In this document: positions 19,159 to 28,455 of the stretch, piece by piece
Layout of the letters: the number at the start of each line of letters is the position of its first letter
Numbering within the stretch: the first letter of the stretch is position 1
DNA from: Candidatus Methanoperedens sp.
Lineage (GTDB): Archaea; Halobacteriota; Methanosarcinia; Methanosarcinales; Methanoperedenaceae
Assembly (NCBI GenBank): GCA_012026795.1
Contig: VEPM01000007.1
Coordinates: forward strand, 108,503-172,502
Length of the DNA: 64,000 nucleotides
Reading direction: 5' to 3'
Program-made: the position numbers and the translations under genes
The notes under the pieces: generated by a model
What the model saw: the letters and a program-made list of their open reading frames with translations, nothing else
Databases searched by the model: none
What the model was told of the DNA's origin: nothing

Positions 19159-20547
19159 TCAACTCAAAATTATTTTGATTTTTTTGACCATAAAATAAGC
19201 ATCTGTAAATATACTATAAACTGTTTTTTGAATTGACATTTTTATAAGATAGATTTGCATTCCATTCCGAAAATTTTCGATATTAAACCCATTTCCTTTG
19301 TAATTTGCAATAAAAAGATGTTTACTGGCTTTCTGCATCTCATATTTGATTTTGATTTCCTGCTTTTTAAAAAGATCGATTTTATTTGACATATCCAGCC
19401 TTTTGTCCGGTACCTTCAATCCTTTTATTTTTGCCAGATACAATCGATACGAAATTGATCTTTGTTTGAAGTCTATGACACCTTGCTGGCTCTCAATTAC
19501 CTTTTTTATGGATATTTTATCAATATTAATTTGATTTTCTTTACTACCTTTAAGGATAAGGTCATTAATAAATGGATTTCTTACAATAGTTAAATTAGTA
19601 CCTCTACTATCAGATGAATATTCCGGCAACCAGGCATCCATAAACGTCACATCAGCCAGTTCTGCAAAAACGTCATCACAATAATTACAGGCATTTAGAG
19701 TAAACCACCGATTAATCCAGGCTTCTGCTACTCCATCACTAGAAAAGATCTTTCCTTCATCACCATTTTCATTAACACAATAGAAATAAAAATTACTGGC
19801 TTGTTTATTGGGACTTTTTCCCCGGAAATGTACATTTCGAAGTTTACCACCCGCGTTTGTTAATGCTGAAAGATATGCCGTATAATGCTTGCTTTTCATT
19901 TGTCCGCAGACAAGACCAACTGTAACAGATATCCTTTCTTTTAATTTTTTGTTTTTTTGAGCTGCATATCGCAATCCTTTCAAAAAACATGGCAAACCAA
20001 CAATTGCATAACGGCCAGGTTTATCCAGTATGGTCTTAATTACATTAGACATTTCCACAGGATAATATACTGATCCTGATGATGTCAAAACTGATTTCTC
20101 ATCTTCAAATATTGTATATTGAAAAAGTTGATCCGGATTGGGATATGCAGTAACAGCGATCACATAATCAACTAACTTTTCTCGTAATAATGTTGTAAGT
20201 AACCATGTAGTCATTCCACCGGATGCACTGTTTTGCCTGAAATTAGCTGAATAGCCTGCATAAGAATCAAGATAATAACCCGTTTCGGGCAAATATTTAA
20301 TATCTCTTATTCCCTCATACAGTGATTTTCCTGATTCTGTTTCATTAGTGTTCTGGTCATGGAATGGACAGACGTTTAAACAAATCCCGCATATTCTGGA
20401 ACATTCTTTTTCTTGAAAAGGTATATATTCTCCATATTCATTAAATTTCATAACTAACTTTTTTTGCGGGCATATTCCTGAACAGACCCCACAGCCACAA
20501 CAAAGATCATTTTTAACAATTGTATTAATTACATTCGTAGAATTCAA
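19159..20547 (-). CDS. FrhB/FdhB-like Fe-S protein in polysaccharide locus
   Basis: This 462-aa protein of the coenzyme F420 hydrogenase/dehydrogenase beta-subunit family has two N-terminal 4Fe-4S motifs (CCGCGVCSGICP and CSRICGICLNVCP). The FrhB N-terminal region follows (NSASGGMTTWLL), then a long C-terminal domain with GLVCGQMKSKHY and CNYCDDVFAELADVTFMDAW. In this family the domain binds flavin and, in true FrhB, reduces F420. Here the neighbours are a pyruvyl transferase and a flippase, so it probably performs a redox step on a sugar or lipid carrier. A redox partner is not visible nearby. Confidence 0.85.
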   Translation of the reverse strand: MNSTNVINTIVKNDLCCGCGVCSGICPQKKLVMKFNEYGEYIPFQEKECSRICGICLNVCPFHDQNTNETESGKSLYEGIRDIKYLPETGYYLDSYAGYSANFRQNSASGGMTTWLLTTLLREKLVDYVIAVTAYPNPDQLFQYTIFEDEKSVLTSSGSVYYPVEMSNVIKTILDKPGRYAIVGLPCFLKGLRYAAQKNKKLKERISVTVGLVCGQMKSKHYTAYLSALTNAGGKLRNVHFRGKSPNKQASNFYFYCVNENGDEGKIFSSDGVAEAWINRWFTLNACNYCDDVFAELADVTFMDAWLPEYSSDSRGTNLTIVRNPFINDLILKGSKENQINIDKISIKKVIESQQGVIDFKQRSISYRLYLAKIKGLKVPDKRLDMSNKIDLFKKQEIKIKYEMQKASKHLFIANYKGNGFNIENFRNGMQIYLIKMSIQKTVYSIFTDAYFMVKKIKIILS

Positions 20548-20550
20548 TCC

Positions 20551-22119
20551 CTAATCTCCTTGCTGGAATGGTATGAATGATTTAATGATCTTGCGTTCTG
20601 AGCTATTTAAACCTACTAACCATATTATTGATAAGTAAATCATAGTCATCACAATCCCTGTGATTATCATCGGTATTATTGTAGATATATTAATGTTTCG
20701 GTTTATTCCTATGATAACTCCCGCTATCATTATTGTGGATATAACTCCTGGAAGCATTGAACCTATAAATGTATGTTTTGGAATACCCAGAACTTTTGTC
20801 GCATACCATGGAATAAATAATGAATTCTTAAATGTAAGAACAATGGCTCCTGCAACAGCTACTCCGTAATAGCCCCAGCCTGTGATATGGGGTATTATTA
20901 ATGCCAGCGAAAGATTTCCAACTCCCATAATCAGGGTTAAAATACCAGGAATACGCACTTTATTAAAAGCTGTATTTATGGAGAAAAGCGGAAGGACTGA
21001 CAAATTTATGATGAGGTGGGATAGAAAAATCCACATTAAAGGTGCAAGCTTCATAAAACCTGGCCCCAGCCAGATTGAGAGAATCTGTGGAGCAAAAGCA
21101 GATATAAAACCTATCGGCAAAGCCATTGCAAAACCCATAAATTTTACCGAACTTTTTGAAATATTAATGATCTCTTCGAACCGGTTCGTTGCATAATAGG
21201 TAAGAATAACAGGTGTAAGAACGCCAGATAATACGCCGGCCATTGATCTTAACAGTATACTCCAGATCAATACTGAAGCATACTCTCCACCTGCTGCGGC
21301 TCCAAATAATTTATTCACAACAATAAGGTCGATTTGAAGAAAAAGAAGGGCACCAATTTGATTTAAAATTAACCATTTGCTCATGCCCGCTATTTCTTTT
21401 AATTGAGATAGCTTAAAATCCAGATAATTGATATTAAAGTGAGGATTTACTTTTCTTGAAAAATAAAATGTTATTATAAAAGCAAAAATTGCTCCTATCA
21501 AGTAAGAAAGTCCTATGAAGCTTAACCGGGGGGAAAATACTGAAAATAGCATAATTATTAAAAAAACTTGAAGAAGAATATTAAATAATTCTATAATATT
21601 TTGTAGATCCAGACGGTTGTATGCAAACAACGATACTCCAAAAACACTGCTTAAAGTCTTTGTTAAAAAAGCACCCATAATACCAAGAAATAACAGAGTA
21701 ACTTCGTATTTTTGATTTGATGGAACCTTAAAAAAGTCGGGTGCATAATAAGATATTATAAAAACCGCAGGAATTAAAAGTAAAATAATCCCAAAAGTTC
21801 CAAAAAAAGCTGTATTAAATATTATATTTGCTTTTTTAAAATCTTTTCTCCTCAAATCAACTGTTAAAAATCTTGAAACAGATATGTTAAGAGATTGTGT
21901 TACCAGACCCACATAATTAGTGACCGAAGTCGCTAACGGAATGAGACCGTAACCTGCAACTCCCAGAGTATCGATAAAAAAAGGCACTAAAAATATACCT
22001 ATTAAAATATTTATTAGAAAAAATATTATGTTTGTAATAAGATTTCGTGGTACCTGTTTGCCAAAATCCTCTTTATTACTTACTTTTAGCACATATTTTC
22101 CATTCACTTTTTTAATCAT
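20551..22119 (-). CDS. Wzx-like flippase (MOP superfamily)
   Basis: The 522-aa polytopic protein has about 14 hydrophobic helices. After about 25 polar residues it has NIIFFLINILIGIFLVPFFID and YGLIPLATSVTNYV, typical of RfbX/Wzx-type polysaccharide exporters. It differs from the flippases at 11014 and 23084, which are paralogues of each other, so the locus may handle more than one glycan. It lies 4 bp upstream of the FrhB-like gene. The position of polar residues within helices was not analysed in detail. Confidence 0.88.
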   Translation of the reverse strand: MIKKVNGKYVLKVSNKEDFGKQVPRNLITNIIFFLINILIGIFLVPFFIDTLGVAGYGLIPLATSVTNYVGLVTQSLNISVSRFLTVDLRRKDFKKANIIFNTAFFGTFGIILLLIPAVFIISYYAPDFFKVPSNQKYEVTLLFLGIMGAFLTKTLSSVFGVSLFAYNRLDLQNIIELFNILLQVFLIIMLFSVFSPRLSFIGLSYLIGAIFAFIITFYFSRKVNPHFNINYLDFKLSQLKEIAGMSKWLILNQIGALLFLQIDLIVVNKLFGAAAGGEYASVLIWSILLRSMAGVLSGVLTPVILTYYATNRFEEIINISKSSVKFMGFAMALPIGFISAFAPQILSIWLGPGFMKLAPLMWIFLSHLIINLSVLPLFSINTAFNKVRIPGILTLIMGVGNLSLALIIPHITGWGYYGVAVAGAIVLTFKNSLFIPWYATKVLGIPKHTFIGSMLPGVISTIMIAGVIIGINRNINISTIIPMIITGIVMTMIYLSIIWLVGLNSSERKIIKSFIPFQQGD

Positions 22120-22151
22120 GATTTGAATATTTTTAAAATTCCATATTTCTT

Positions 22152-23084
22152 TTAATCAATAAATTTTCTATTCCACAATTCAAAAGTAATTAACAGTCCT
22201 ATCAAATCATTACAGTCGGGTTCACCGTGGGTGAAGGTATCAAATGGATAATGCTTTCTCTGGATAGATGCAACGATCGTCCGCGAATCCAAACCGCCAC
22301 TTAACATAACACCTATTCTTTTCTTTCCTTTCATACGTCTTTCAACTGACTGCAATACAAGGTTATATAATTTTTCAATGTAGTAATCTTCCGTATGATT
22401 CTCATATTTTGTATTGAACTCTAAATCCCAGTATTTATCTATTGAAACATTTCTTCTGTCAAAGGTCATTATTGAAGCAGGCGGTAAGAGTTCAATTCCA
22501 TAGAAAAAGGTTTTGTTACCAAGGATGTGTCCAAAAGAGAAAAACTCTGTAACTGATCTATCATCGACTCTTTTCTTAAAAGTTTCATCCTGAAGTATAA
22601 CTTTTATTTCCGATCCGAATAATAAGTATCCATTTGAATTAGTGTAATAAATTGGTCTTGATCCATATCTATCATTGGCAATGAGTAATTTCTGAGATTT
22701 CTCATTCCAGATTGCAAGCGAAAAACTGCCATTTAATTTATCAACAAAGTCATTACCCAATTCCTCATATAAATGCAAAATCAATTCCGGATCATTGTCA
22801 ATTGAAAAAATATGACCCTTTGAGATCAATTCTGTTTTTATATCCTGGGTATCATATATCTCTCCGTCCATCATAATCCATATAGATCTGTCTTTACTGA
22901 ACATTGGCTGTGGTTCTGGATTCAGGATACCCAGATGGACTCTACCCATTCCTATTCCATTGCTAATATAAAGTTCTGTTTTATGACGTTCTTCATGTTT
23001 GATCACCTGGCACATAAGTGAGGATAATTTTTCAATATCTATTTCTTTATTATCAGTTGACACAACCCCAGCCAGTCCAACCAT
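22152..23084 (-). CDS. C-terminally truncated asparagine synthetase-like protein (probable pseudogene)
   Basis: The N-terminal glutaminase-like domain is intact over about 200 residues (DGEIYDTQD, NDRYGSRPIYY). The synthetase domain begins normally (GVMLSGGLDSRTIVAS) but stops about 40 residues later at 310 aa, where homologues run to about 600. The tail after HGEPDCND does not look like the family. The second residue is Val (MVGLAG) instead of the catalytic Cys, so glutamine could not be hydrolysed even before truncation. The 3' remainder is not found in the 32 bp before the next gene. It overlaps by 1 nt the stop of the decayed flippase upstream, so both genes appear to have lost function. 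Confidence 0.8.
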   Translation of the reverse strand: MVGLAGVVSTDNKEIDIEKLSSLMCQVIKHEERHKTELYISNGIGMGRVHLGILNPEPQPMFSKDRSIWIMMDGEIYDTQDIKTELISKGHIFSIDNDPELILHLYEELGNDFVDKLNGSFSLAIWNEKSQKLLIANDRYGSRPIYYTNSNGYLLFGSEIKVILQDETFKKRVDDRSVTEFFSFGHILGNKTFFYGIELLPPASIMTFDRRNVSIDKYWDLEFNTKYENHTEDYYIEKLYNLVLQSVERRMKGKKRIGVMLSGGLDSRTIVASIQRKHYPFDTFTHGEPDCNDLIGLLITFELWNRKFID

Positions 23085-24432
23085 TATTGGCCTCCTGCTT
23101 CATATATCAATAATTTTATTTCACCAAAGAGATGACCAAAAAATATCCGGATTAATAGCATATAAGCCACAATACCAATAATTATAGAACTTAACAACAC
23201 ATTTATAATTTGAACTTCATATGCGGAAATCATTCCTTTATATATTTCAATAATGATTACTAAAACTATTGAAGCTAATGTTGCCGGGAAAATCTCTTTC
23301 AGATAAACATACATATCTAAATCAATTAATTTATTCGTTATATTTTGAATTATATATACCAGAATATATGTCATAATCGTAATCGTAGAGGCAATTCCAA
23401 CTATCCCGTAATTTGCTCCGATTATTACTGCTATTAATATCATGATCGCAGTAAAGATTTGCCATTTGAATTGAAGGTCTGCACGGCCTTTTGAATATTG
23501 TACTGTGCTTGTAACCGCACCAATACAATGCAAAGCCCCCACCATGCAAAGTATTTTCACCAGGATAATCATTGAAGTCCATTTTTCACCATAAAAAAAT
23601 AAAATAAATTCCGGAGCAACAGCAAACAGTCCGACAAGCATTGGAAATGTAATTAAGGAGATAATATTAATTACCTTAAGATACCCTTTTCTCAGGATAT
23701 TGTTATCATGCTGGATTGTTGAAAATGCAGGAAAAGTCACCCTCATTATCATCCATGATATCTTTTCCAGGGGAAAAGAAACCATTACATTACCTCCGAA
23801 GCCAAAAAGTTCCTTGAAATGGACGAAACTGAAATTCAATAAAGGCCTCCATGAACCTATTTTCCATAAGATAATTGTTGAAATCAAACTACCTGAAAGG
23901 GTACCAAACACCAGGCTCCAAACCCCAAGACCTTTAATTGCCAGAAAAATAGATACGATACCAGAAACAAATGCAGCACAAATTTCTACAATTGTTATTG
24001 ATTTAAACTCTATTTTTTTTCAAGTACTGCTCTGGGAACGATACTTAAAGAGCCTATTATAAGGCCCGTAGAACTTACAATCAGTACAGGTCTAACAAGT
24101 TCCTGTTGGAAAAAGTCTGCGATGAATGAAGATAAAAGTATCGTTAAAAGACAAAGTACTATTCCGGTACCCACGCTTGCCCAGAATGATGTTGAGAGAT
24201 GCATTTGATTTACATCTTTTCGTTGAATTATCGCTGCGCTTAGCCCCAACTCATTGATGGAAATAATAAATCCTAAAAAAATCGTCGTCATGCCCACGAT
24301 TCCAAATTCTTCTGGAGATAATAGTCTGGCAAGAATTATGAGAACTATAAATTGAAAGAGCTGTGTTGTAAACTGGGAAAATCCATTCCATAAAATACCA
24401 AATGTAGTTAATATTGTGAGGCTCTTTCTCAT
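23084..24432 (-). pseudogene. Decayed Wzx-like flippase (frameshift plus internal deletion)
   Basis: This is a paralogue of the flippase at 11014-12468, in two frames. Codons 24432-24010 encode the N-terminal part, ending at a TAG straight after an 8-A run (24013-24020 on the plus strand). Adding one A restores the reading (IEFKSITIVE...) and joins it to the frame 23911-23084. In addition, about 35 residues corresponding to SNILRYMS...NLTS of the intact paralogue are missing in frame between FGGN and ISW (around 23790). The frameshift alone could be a homopolymer sequencing error; the deletion could not. About 10 helices remain. Confidence 0.85.
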
Positions 24433-24524
24433 ATTCGCACTTTATATGCGTTTGGACGTTTTCTAAATAACCTATGTATCAAATTCGTATGTGTTTGAAT
24501 AATCTTCGTTAAAATCAGTATTTT

Positions 24525-25232
24525 TCATTTTGATTTCTTTTTTCCGAAAGTAATTAACATATATCGGGCAAATAAAGATGGATAAATCATCGTCAAAAAA
24601 TTATATATCTGTTTTACAGGAGTAATTCTAAATAATCCTGGATAAAGTGAACTGACCCATAATCCAGAATGACCTTCAACTTTTTTAGCCTCTAATCCGT
24701 ATTTTTTCCCTAATTCTTTTAAACTATGTACAGTAAGAAATCTTAGATGTAACATATCAGAAGGGGTATTTTCCAAATAAGGAAGTCTGCCAAACAATAA
24801 CCATAATCTGAATCTCCAATGTCCGATGTTAGGTACGATAACTATGAACTTTCCATCGTCTCTTAAGGCTTTTACTCCTTCTTTTATAGTATTTTCAGGA
24901 AAAAAATAATGTTCGATCATTGAGTTATTTACAACTATATCAAATTTCGATGAGTAAAAAGATGCTGGCAATGATTGGGTATCCATGTCCACTTTAAATG
25001 TTTTTTGTATGCCTCTTGATCTTGCTTTCTCCAGAGAAACGTTTGATATGTCTGTAACTGTTATATCAGCACCTTTTTCCGCTATCTTTTTTGCAAGAAG
25101 ACTTGCCCCACAATTGATTTCAAGAACCTCCTGTCCCGTTTCGATATGTTTAAGTATCATATCCAATCTATCATAATCTACGGAATCTTCTTTATTTGCC
25201 CAGTAATCATCATAAAATTTTTCCATGTCCAT
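24525..25232 (-). CDS. SAM-dependent methyltransferase (paralogue of 26268-26981)
   Basis: This is a 235-aa class I methyltransferase. Motif I is VLEINCGASLLA (about residues 36-47), post-I ITVTDIS, and motif II/III region FDIVVNNSMIEH, resembling MetW/Methyltransf_11 proteins. The conserved stretch GHWRFRLWLLFGR and a hydrophobic C-terminal region (NFLTMIYPSLFARYMLITF) suggest membrane-near or lipid-linked substrates. It closely resembles the gene at 26268-26981, and the two flank a radical SAM gene. It starts 15 bp after that gene's stop. Probable target: a sugar or lipid carrier of this locus. Confidence 0.82.
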   Translation of the reverse strand: MDMEKFYDDYWANKEDSVDYDRLDMILKHIETGQEVLEINCGASLLAKKIAEKGADITVTDISNVSLEKARSRGIQKTFKVDMDTQSLPASFYSSKFDIVVNNSMIEHYFFPENTIKEGVKALRDDGKFIVIVPNIGHWRFRLWLLFGRLPYLENTPSDMLHLRFLTVHSLKELGKKYGLEAKKVEGHSGLWVSSLYPGLFRITPVKQIYNFLTMIYPSLFARYMLITFGKKKSK

Positions 25233-25247
25233 AACTATCTCCCAATT

Positions 25248-26255
25248 TTAGTTATCCTTAGATGCTTTTTTCGCTGTGTTCTGCGGAATATTTCCCCAGG
25301 AGGAGAACAAAGTAGGTTTCCACCAGCGGCATTCATTACAATTCCTGCATGATTGAACATCTTCAAGGTCTAAATTAACATGCTTTCTTCTTAAATCCTG
25401 CATTTTAGGTCCATTCCAGACTTTCATTACCCCATCTTTGACATTTCCTATAGGATATACAACATCAAAATCCCTTTCACAGCATACAAGGCTACCATCC
25501 CAGAAAATATACGCATGATACCAGAGATTCGGACAATGAGGTCTGTGACTTTCTTCTTTATTTTCATTACTTTCATTCAGATTTAATTGGTTTATTTCGG
25601 ATATTTGACCCCCCCATGTATCCAGAGGTTTTAAATTAATTTTATCTACTCCTTCAACTGACCATTTCTTTTTGAAATTCTCTATATCACTACCTGTCTC
25701 TTTCATAATAACTGTCTGGAGATTTACAAAAGGTTTCTTACTTTTTGTAGATTTTTTTATGTTAAGGAAGTCCTCTACATTATGTACCGATTTCTCATAA
25801 TCCCCATTCTTTCTAATACGTTCATAAGTATCCTTTGTAACTCCATCGATACACAGATAAATCATAGACAAACCAGAATCAATGATCTTTCTGTCGATAT
25901 CTTCATTCAGTAAGCTTGTATTCGTCGATAACTCTGTTCTTACGCCGTATTTTCCGCAATATTTAATAATTTCAAATATTCTTGGATGAAGCAGCGATTC
26001 GCCCCAGCTGTGAAGTACTATAGTATCTACGTGAGGCGCCATCTCATCTATAATATTTTTACACAAATTATAATCTATAAATCCCCTTTCTCTTTTCATT
26101 AATCCCCTGCCATTAGGACACATTATGCACTGGAAATTACAGTGGTTAGTCAACTCTAAATATATTCTGTCAGGATAAAAAGAAAGTTCTGTTCTTTTTT
26201 GATTATAATAGAAATATTTTTTAATATGGCCTATTTTCCTCATCATATTTTTCAT
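25248..26255 (-). CDS. Radical SAM/SPASM domain protein
   Basis: This is a 335-aa radical SAM enzyme. The AdoMet 4Fe-4S motif is CNFQCIMC (CxxxCxxC, about residues 37-44), after ELTNH. A (beta/alpha)6 core contains LHSWGESLLHP. The C-terminal SPASM-type cysteines occur in CPNLWYH, LVCCERD and CRNCNECRWW. Such enzymes act on peptides or on sugar/lipid intermediates. It is flanked on both sides by near-duplicate methyltransferases, which makes a small modification cassette (24525-26981). The substrate is unknown. The lysine-rich N-terminus is not a signal peptide. Confidence 0.87.
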   Translation of the reverse strand: MKNMMRKIGHIKKYFYYNQKRTELSFYPDRIYLELTNHCNFQCIMCPNGRGLMKRERGFIDYNLCKNIIDEMAPHVDTIVLHSWGESLLHPRIFEIIKYCGKYGVRTELSTNTSLLNEDIDRKIIDSGLSMIYLCIDGVTKDTYERIRKNGDYEKSVHNVEDFLNIKKSTKSKKPFVNLQTVIMKETGSDIENFKKKWSVEGVDKINLKPLDTWGGQISEINQLNLNESNENKEESHRPHCPNLWYHAYIFWDGSLVCCERDFDVVYPIGNVKDGVMKVWNGPKMQDLRRKHVNLDLEDVQSCRNCNECRWWKPTLFSSWGNIPQNTAKKASKDN

Positions 26256-26267
26256 TTTGATCCCTTT

Positions 26268-26981
26268 TTACATTTTCAGTTCTTTTTTCTTTTCAAAAGT
26301 AATTAACATATATCTGGAAAATAAAGACGGATAAACCATTGTCAATAATTCATACACCTGTTTTATAGGACGAACAGTAAATAACCACGAATAAAGTGAG
26401 CCAGCCCATAATCCTGGATGACCTTCAACTTTTTTAGCCTCTAATCCATATTTTTTTCCTGATTCTTTCAAACTATGCACAGTAAGAAATCTTAAATGTA
26501 ACATATCAGTAGGAGTGCCTTCCAGATAAGGAAATCTACCAAACAATAGCCATAACCTGAATCTCCAATGTCCGATATTTGATACCATTGCATAAAATTT
26601 TCCGCCATCCTTTAAAACTTTTGCCCCTTCCCTGAGAGTATTTTCCGGAAAAAAACAATGTTCGATCATTGAGCTACTTACGATTGTATCAAATTTCGAT
26701 GACTCAAAAGATACTGGTAAGGGTTGGGTATCTATATCCACTTTAAATCTTTTTTGCAATCCTCTTGATCTTGCTCTCTCTAACGCAACGCTTGATAAAT
26801 CCGTAACAGTTATATCAGCACCTTTCTTGGCTATTTTTTCAGCAAGAATGCTTAATCCGCAATTAATTTCAAGAACTTTTTCTCCCGGTTCGATGCGCCT
26901 GACAATCATATTTAATCTGTCGTGATCTACAGTATCTCCTATGTTCGTCCAGTACTCGTCATAAAATTTTTCTATATCCAT
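26268..26981 (-). CDS. SAM-dependent methyltransferase (paralogue of 24525-25232)
   Basis: The 237-aa protein aligns over its whole length with the methyltransferase at 24525-25232: EKFYDEYW at the N-terminus, motif I VLEINCGLSILA, ITVTDLS, SSSMIEHCFFPEN and GHWRFRLWLLFGR. Motif I has NCG where DxGxG is usual, in both copies. The pair probably arose by duplication around the radical SAM gene. It is the first gene of the minus-strand run here; an IS200/IS605-like remnant lies immediately upstream (26998-27107) and may contribute to its promoter region. Confidence 0.82.
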   Translation of the reverse strand: MDIEKFYDEYWTNIGDTVDHDRLNMIVRRIEPGEKVLEINCGLSILAEKIAKKGADITVTDLSSVALERARSRGLQKRFKVDIDTQPLPVSFESSKFDTIVSSSMIEHCFFPENTLREGAKVLKDGGKFYAMVSNIGHWRFRLWLLFGRFPYLEGTPTDMLHLRFLTVHSLKESGKKYGLEAKKVEGHPGLWAGSLYSWLFTVRPIKQVYELLTMVYPSLFSRYMLITFEKKKELKM

Positions 26982-26997
26982 ATCTATCGTCTTCCTT

Positions 26998-27107
26998 TAG
27001 TCACTCTGTGCAATCCCTCACGCTCGGTCTGTGAGGCTTCCTGCGTCATTGTGTCTGTGCTCAGGCTACTCAGACAGGTTTGATTCCTGTAGTTCCTGCG
27101 GTATTTG
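26998..27107 (-). mobile_element. Remnant of an IS200/IS605-type element (tnpB 3' end and right-end hairpin)
   Basis: Read on the minus strand, this intergenic segment begins with GGAACTACAGGAATC (GTTGI, the usual C-terminal block of many TnpB proteins), then ACAATGACGCAGGAAGC, then a perfect 6-bp hairpin (27016-27021 with 27031-27036). CGCAGGAAGC followed by a hairpin is the usual right end of these elements and also the 3' part of their guide RNA. The frame is full of stops and the rest of tnpB is absent, so this is a scar. The match is from memory of the family, not from a search. Confidence 0.5.
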
Positions 27108-27159
27108 ATCTTTTTAGTATATTAATTCCAAGGTTGTGAGATTCGGTTAATGAAAAAAT

Positions 27160-27840
27160 TTACCAGATAAATGGAATTAAACGGTATTTCGTTTTCATGC
27201 AATATTCTTCATAACCCGGAAGTTCCCTTAACAATACTTCCTCTTCATTTAATATTCTCAATACAATCAGTGGAAGCAGGGGCAGAAAGAAAAACAATGC
27301 CCAATATGAACCAAGAGCAAGCGGAGTAAATAAGAACATCAGCAATACTCCCAGGTACATAGGGTGACGAACCAATGCATAAGGGCCTGTTGTGATAACT
27401 TTCTGCCCTTTTTCAACTTCAATGATGCGGGAAGCATAGCTATTTTCCCGAAAAACGAAAAAAACAAAAATATAGCCTGACAAAACGATAGCATTTGCCG
27501 CAATAACGAGAATGACAGGTACATTTGACCAGTGATAACGATAGTCAAGACCGGGTATTATGAAGCCAATGAAGAAAAAAATAGTTGTGAATATCTGGAT
27601 ACTTTTTTGCTTTTCTTCCTTTTCTCTCATCCTCATTCGCCGCTCCAGCAGTTCAGGGTCTTTCTTTAACAAATATGATAACATAAAAAACATTGGAATA
27701 AAAAGAATGCCGCAATATATCCACGCCTGCCAGTAATACAATGTACCCGCTGGTAAGAACAGCATCAAGCCAATAAAAATGAGAACCATTATGAATCTTA
27801 AAATGACCTGTTTTTTTAATCCTGGTATTTCAGTTTTCAT
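27160..27840 (-). CDS. Isoprenylcysteine carboxyl methyltransferase (ICMT)/PEMT-like membrane protein
   Basis: The 226-aa protein has about five membrane helices. Its C-terminal signature is ITTGPYALVRHPMYLG, then an EEEVLLRELPGYEEYCMKTKYRLIPF block, diagnostic of the ICMT/PEMT family of SAM-dependent integral-membrane methyltransferases. In prokaryotes the substrate is usually unknown, possibly a lipid or isoprenoid. It is followed on the same strand by an SRPBCC gene oriented alike with a small gap (57 bp upstream). Nothing ties it to the polysaccharide locus, from which it is separated by the IS remnant. Confidence 0.88.
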   Translation of the reverse strand: MKTEIPGLKKQVILRFIMVLIFIGLMLFLPAGTLYYWQAWIYCGILFIPMFFMLSYLLKKDPELLERRMRMREKEEKQKSIQIFTTIFFFIGFIIPGLDYRYHWSNVPVILVIAANAIVLSGYIFVFFVFRENSYASRIIEVEKGQKVITTGPYALVRHPMYLGVLLMFLFTPLALGSYWALFFFLPLLPLIVLRILNEEEVLLRELPGYEEYCMKTKYRLIPFIW

Positions 27841-27897
27841 TCTCTTGGTGCGTCAAATTCCCTTGTAATGCCTGGTGTTGCTGTAATTTTTGTCTAT

Positions 27898-28425
27898 TTA
27901 TTTTTTGTCATTTACATATTTTAGACTTTCGGCAAGCTTGTCGAAGGATTCGTTCCAGCCGGCTTCTGCCATATCGCTCATCTGCCCGGCCGGGATACCG
28001 GCATGCCTCAAAGTCATCTCTGTTTTGCCTTCATGTTCTTCGAATGTCACCGTCACCAGAAATTCCATCGGCCAGTCGCCGCTTATTCCGTAATGCGAAG
28101 GCGAAACCCTGGTGCCTTTCTCATCTGCAAAGGAATCAATGCAGACGATACGCTCCAGTTCAACTATTTCGCGATAGACGCCAGTGCTCCAGAAATCTTG
28201 TCCCTCCGGCGATCGCATGCAATACAGGTACTTGCCCCCAATGCGGAAATCGATCTTGATAACGGGCGCCGTAAAGTTTTTCGGCCCCCACCAGCGCTTC
28301 ATGAGTTCAGGATCTTTCCACGCCTTCCACACGAGCTCGCGCGGTGCGTCAAATATGCGCATGATGGCGAGTTCTCTCTCCTCAGTATTCTCTGCGACGT
28401 TTCTTCTTTTTTTGTTTTCGGCCAT
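27898..28425 (-). CDS. SRPBCC domain (AHSA1-like) protein
   Basis: This is a 175-aa START/SRPBCC-fold protein of the AHSA1 (activator of Hsp90 ATPase homologue) family. The sequence contains MRIFDAPRELVWKAW and MKRWWGPKNFTAP near the N-terminus, and WNESFDKLAESL at the C-terminal helix, all typical. Members bind hydrophobic ligands or act as stress proteins of unknown function. GC content is higher here than in the flanking polysaccharide genes, and together with the VOC gene just upstream it looks like a bacterial-type import. The pair is often found in the same neighbourhood in bacteria. Confidence 0.9.
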   Translation of the reverse strand: MAENKKRRNVAENTEERELAIMRIFDAPRELVWKAWKDPELMKRWWGPKNFTAPVIKIDFRIGGKYLYCMRSPEGQDFWSTGVYREIVELERIVCIDSFADEKGTRVSPSHYGISGDWPMEFLVTVTFEEHEGKTEMTLRHAGIPAGQMSDMAEAGWNESFDKLAESLKYVNDKK

Positions 28426-28455
28426 ATATTTCCTCCCCGCTAAATTGCGAAAAAA

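Noticed and set aside
27073..27091. A tRNA T-arm-like stem-loop (ACAGG TTTGATT CCTGT)
   Set aside because: No matching acceptor, D or anticodon arm occurs within 90 nt upstream, and C56 is T. The IS200/IS605 remnant explains the sequence better.
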